The position numbers were made by a program, and so were the translations under genes. The notes beneath the pieces are model-generated. The model did no database searches and was not told the DNA's origin. It saw only the letters and a list, made by a program, of their open reading frames with translations. Positions 62,037 to 64,000 of a DNA stretch of 64,000 nt are shown here, in pieces (position 1 is the stretch's first letter; each line of letters begins with the position of its first letter). Origin of the DNA: PHAA01 sp040217755 (GTDB lineage Bacteria > Bacillota > Syntrophomonadia > Syntrophomonadales > Syntrophomonadaceae); the NCBI GenBank assembly GCA_040217755.1, contig JBEHWJ010000001.1, positions 1 to 64,000 of the forward strand, read 5' to 3'.

Positions 62037-62528
62037 ATGGATAAAGGATCTGGTCTAGATGCGCTGGTATCGGCTTTTTTACGTTATGCCGAACTAAGCG
62101 CAGTGAAATTTGATGCCGTGCGGGATATCATCAAGATAGAGGTTGCATTGGATACCAGTTTGACCGAGGGACAGGGCGACCGCTTTATCGATGCATGCCA
62201 CCAAAGTATGGCTCTTTTCTACCGGATGAGGAGCCTGGATCCAATACATATTAGCCTGAAATTCATCGAACACGCTGGCATAACTATTTTGAGGCTATAT
62301 CGAGATAGTCAAACCCTGGTCGAAGAGGAAATAGAACTTTTCATCCGTTTGGTGCGGCAGGAATTTGCATCCTGGCTGATAAGGGACGATAATGATATGG
62401 TAACCGCCGCTTTCCTTAACGGGGACGAGAAAAATCAGGTCCTTAACAAGATTAGATCGGGACAGGAATCTTTCCGCAACTTCTTCGTTTACCGCGATAA
62501 GGGCAGGGTTTTCGTTTTCAATCGTTGA
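62037..62528 (+). CDS. Hypothetical protein (163 aa) between rny and ymdB
   Basis: Not recognised. The protein is soluble, mixed alpha/beta by eye (AVKFDAVRDIIKIEVALD; ISLKFIEHAGITILRLYRD) and rich in acidic residues, with no catalytic motif. A GGGGAAGG site lies about 11 bases before the ATG. It has its own space after the rny terminator and ends 18 bp before ymdB, with which it is probably co-transcribed. Confidence 0.65.
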   Translation: MDKGSGLDALVSAFLRYAELSAVKFDAVRDIIKIEVALDTSLTEGQGDRFIDACHQSMALFYRMRSLDPIHISLKFIEHAGITILRLYRDSQTLVEEEIELFIRLVRQEFASWLIRDDNDMVTAAFLNGDEKNQVLNKIRSGQESFRNFFVYRDKGRVFVFNR

Positions 62529-62546
62529 TTTGGAGGGACTGAACAA

Positions 62547-63329
62547 TTGAATATCCTAGTGATCGGAGATATCGTCGGCCGGCCGGGACGTACCATCATC
62601 AAGGCCCTGCTGCCCCGGTTGCAGCAGGAAAAGAATATCGATTTTACCATCGCCAATGCTGAAAACGCGGCCGGCGGGCGCGGCCTGACCAGAGAAGTGA
62701 AGGATGAACTGCTGGGCGCAGGCATAGACGTTTTGACCATGGGCAACCACGTATGGGACAACAAAAACATTTTCACTTTTATCGACGATGAACCCCGGCT
62801 GATACGACCCGCCAACTATCCCGGCCCCTGCCCCGGACAAGGCTATCATATCTATCGGGCCGGATTCAATAAAAAGGTAGTAGTCATAAATGTCTCCGGC
62901 CGAATGTTCTTGCCCCCGCTGGACTGCCCATTTCAGGCGGTCCGTGGCATACTGGAGGATCTGGGTGATGCGCCCGACTACATCATAGTCGATGTGCATG
63001 CCGAGGCCACTTCTGAAAAATTGGCCATGGGTTACTATCTGGACGGTCAGGTCACTGCGGTCCTCGGTACCCATACCCACATCCAAACTTCTGACGAGAG
63101 AATCATGCCCAACGGCACCGCCTACATAACCGACCTGGGGATGAGCGGGCCGATTTATTCCGTTTTGGGCATGGAGATCGGTCCTATTTTAGATAAGTTT
63201 TTAAACGGCCGCCCCACCAGATTTGAAGTGGCCGGCGGGCCAGCCCAGATGCAGGGAGTGGTTATTGAACTGGATGAGAACAGTGGTCGGGCCATCAACA
63301 TCGAAAGGTTCTCCTTGTCGATGGGATAA
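62547..63329 (+). CDS. ymdB: YmdB-type metallophosphoesterase
   Basis: Calcineurin-like fold of the TIGR00282/YmdB group: VIGDIVGRPGR, ANAENAAGGRG, TMGNHVWDNK, VDVHAEATSEK and GTHTHIQTSDE give the full di-metal site. In B. subtilis it is a 2',3'-cAMP phosphodiesterase affecting biofilm and motility choice and follows rny. TTG start after GGAGGG. 260 residues. Confidence 0.94.
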   Translation: MNILVIGDIVGRPGRTIIKALLPRLQQEKNIDFTIANAENAAGGRGLTREVKDELLGAGIDVLTMGNHVWDNKNIFTFIDDEPRLIRPANYPGPCPGQGYHIYRAGFNKKVVVINVSGRMFLPPLDCPFQAVRGILEDLGDAPDYIIVDVHAEATSEKLAMGYYLDGQVTAVLGTHTHIQTSDERIMPNGTAYITDLGMSGPIYSVLGMEIGPILDKFLNGRPTRFEVAGGPAQMQGVVIELDENSGRAINIERFSLSMG

Positions 63330-63383
63330 CCGTGCTAAAATTACCATTATAATGAAAATATACCATTGTGTTAATTAAAAAAG

Positions 63384-63410
63384 AAGGAATTAGTGAATAG
63401 ATTTAGAATA
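63384..63410 (+). promoter_or_regulatory. Possible sigma-H promoter of spoVS
   Basis: AAGGAATT (63384-63391) followed after 14 bp by GAAT (63406-63409) resembles the sigma-H consensus (RnAGGAwWW, RnnGAAT) with acceptable spacing. B. subtilis spoVS is sigma-H dependent. Inference from pattern. Confidence 0.45.
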
Positions 63411-63478
63411 TACTTCTATAGAGCAACCTTTTCAATCCACATTGCATAAGCGTATTTATTATTGAAGGAGGCTAGTAT

Positions 63479-63739
63479 ATGGAAGTATTAAAAGTATCAG
63501 CTAAATCAAGCCCTAATTCGGTTGCCGGTGCTCTGGCCGGGGTACTCCGGGAGAAAGGCGCCGCTGAGATCCAGGCCATCGGGGCGGGGGCGATCAACCA
63601 ATCCATCAAAGCCATTGCCATAGCCCGCGGGTTTGTGGCTCCCAGCGGCATGGACCTGATATGCATCCCAGCGTTTACAGATATCATCATCGATGACGAA
63701 GAGAGAACCGCCATCAAACTGATCGTGGAACCCAGGTAG
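63479..63739 (+). CDS. spoVS: Stage V sporulation protein S
   Basis: 86 residues almost certainly SpoVS: MEVLKVSAKSSPNSVAGALA, GAGAINQSIKAIAIARGFV, and PAFTDIIIDDEERTAIKLIVE. An Alba-like small protein needed for coat and cortex stages of sporulation. GGAGG lies ten bases before the ATG. Confidence 0.96.
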   Translation: MEVLKVSAKSSPNSVAGALAGVLREKGAAEIQAIGAGAINQSIKAIAIARGFVAPSGMDLICIPAFTDIIIDDEERTAIKLIVEPR

Positions 63740-63778
63740 CCAGCTATCCTCTGTCATAATAAATACCGATATAAAGTA

Positions 63779-63804
63779 AAACCTGCTCCTTAAGCAGGTT
63801 TTTT
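63779..63804 (+). terminator. Terminator after spoVS
   Basis: AACCTGCT (63780-63787) pairs with AGCAGGTT (63793-63800), followed by a run of six Ts. Confidence 0.9.
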
Positions 63805-63845
63805 GCTATCCTTGACCATGACCGCCAACCGAAGGGAGGACCATT

Positions 63846-64000
63846 GTGAATATCGTAGATCTGCATTGTGATACCATTTCCCATCTGTATAAAACCGGAG
63901 CCGCCCTGCGCACCAACCTTGCCCAGTACGATCTCGCGCGGGCCCGGGCGGCCGGGATAAGCTTGCAGTTTTTTGCCATGTTTACCCAACCCGCTGAAAG
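63846..64000 (+). CDS. Membrane dipeptidase (M19, renal dipeptidase-like), N-terminal part
   Basis: GTG 63846 with GGGAGG upstream begins a frame that runs off the window: NIVDLHCDTISHLYKTG, with the D-L-H-x-D zinc motif of peptidase family M19, then DLARARAAGISLQFFAMF. M19 enzymes cleave dipeptides and are common after spoVS in Clostridia. Confidence 0.85.
   Translation, partial: MNIVDLHCDTISHLYKTGAALRTNLAQYDLARARAAGISLQFFAMFTQPAE

Noticed and set aside
1..64000. CRISPR array or cas genes
   Set aside because: No regularly spaced direct repeats of suitable length and no Cas-like proteins were seen.

Overview
The window looks like the chromosome of an endospore-forming, Gram-positive anaerobe of the Clostridia. 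Support comes from the sporulation genes (SpoIIP, both dipicolinate synthase subunits, TepA/YlzJ, an FtsK/SpoIIIE translocase, SpoVS), strong GGAGG ribosome binding sites with frequent GTG/TTG starts, a LexA box of the Gram-positive type before recA, PyrR attenuators and a c-di-GMP-I riboswitch. The gene order is that of the classic Firmicutes dpaAB-asd-dapG-dapA-rnj-tepA-ylzJ-spoIIIE-rodZ-pgsA-cinA-recA-rny-ymdB-spoVS block. A syntrophomonad or peptococcal relative is my guess; the species cannot be named from the sequence alone.

Layout. 0-0.95 kb: an RsgI-type anti-sigma protein. 1.0-5.5 kb: three different insertion sequences side by side (IS3 family, IS1182-like, IS256 family). The IS3 and IS256 transposase genes are each broken by a single-base change, and the IS cluster interrupts a small membrane protein/methyltransferase gene pair. 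5.5-11.1 kb: an AT-richer accessory island with an HNH protein, an integrase stump, a divergently regulated XRE-led operon of two unrecognised proteins, a small membrane protein and tRNA-like scars, ending at tRNA-Lys(CUU). 11.3-15 kb: a hydrolase, a polysaccharide deacetylase, tRNA-Arg(CCG), and a secreted copper-amine-oxidase-N-like protein under a c-di-GMP-I riboswitch with its own terminator. 15.2-22.2 kb: a MacAB-like efflux operon with its two-component system, facing an MFS exporter. 22.4-31.3 kb: housekeeping singles (SpoIIP, AhcY, LspA, a metallo-beta-lactamase lipoprotein with a DUF3006 partner, GNAT, HD, macro domain, RluD). 31.3-37.4 kb: pyrimidine operon pyrR-B-C-K-D-F-E with two PyrR attenuators. 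37.5-40.5 kb: a small unknown protein, a PAS-GGDEF diguanylate cyclase, RqcH. 40.7-46.5 kb: lysine/dipicolinate pathway. 46.8-64 kb: RNase J, TepA, YlzJ, UppP, SpoIIIE, an HTH/PfkB-like protein, RodZ, RimO, PgsA, CinA, ThpR, RecA, RNase Y, an unknown, YmdB, SpoVS and the start of a membrane dipeptidase.

How it fits together. Asd, DapG, DapA and DapB make dihydrodipicolinate, which DpaA/DpaB turn into the spore-core solute dipicolinate; the pyr genes make UMP under PyrR feedback; a GGDEF enzyme and a c-di-GMP riboswitch in the same window suggest a local second-messenger link to a secreted protein. The most unusual parts are the 5.5-11.1 kb island (a possible undescribed XRE-controlled accessory system), the scars resembling tRNA-Leu and tRNA-Arg beside tRNA-Lys, and two core genes (rny, rodZ) whose best ribosome binding sites point to AUU and AUA start codons.
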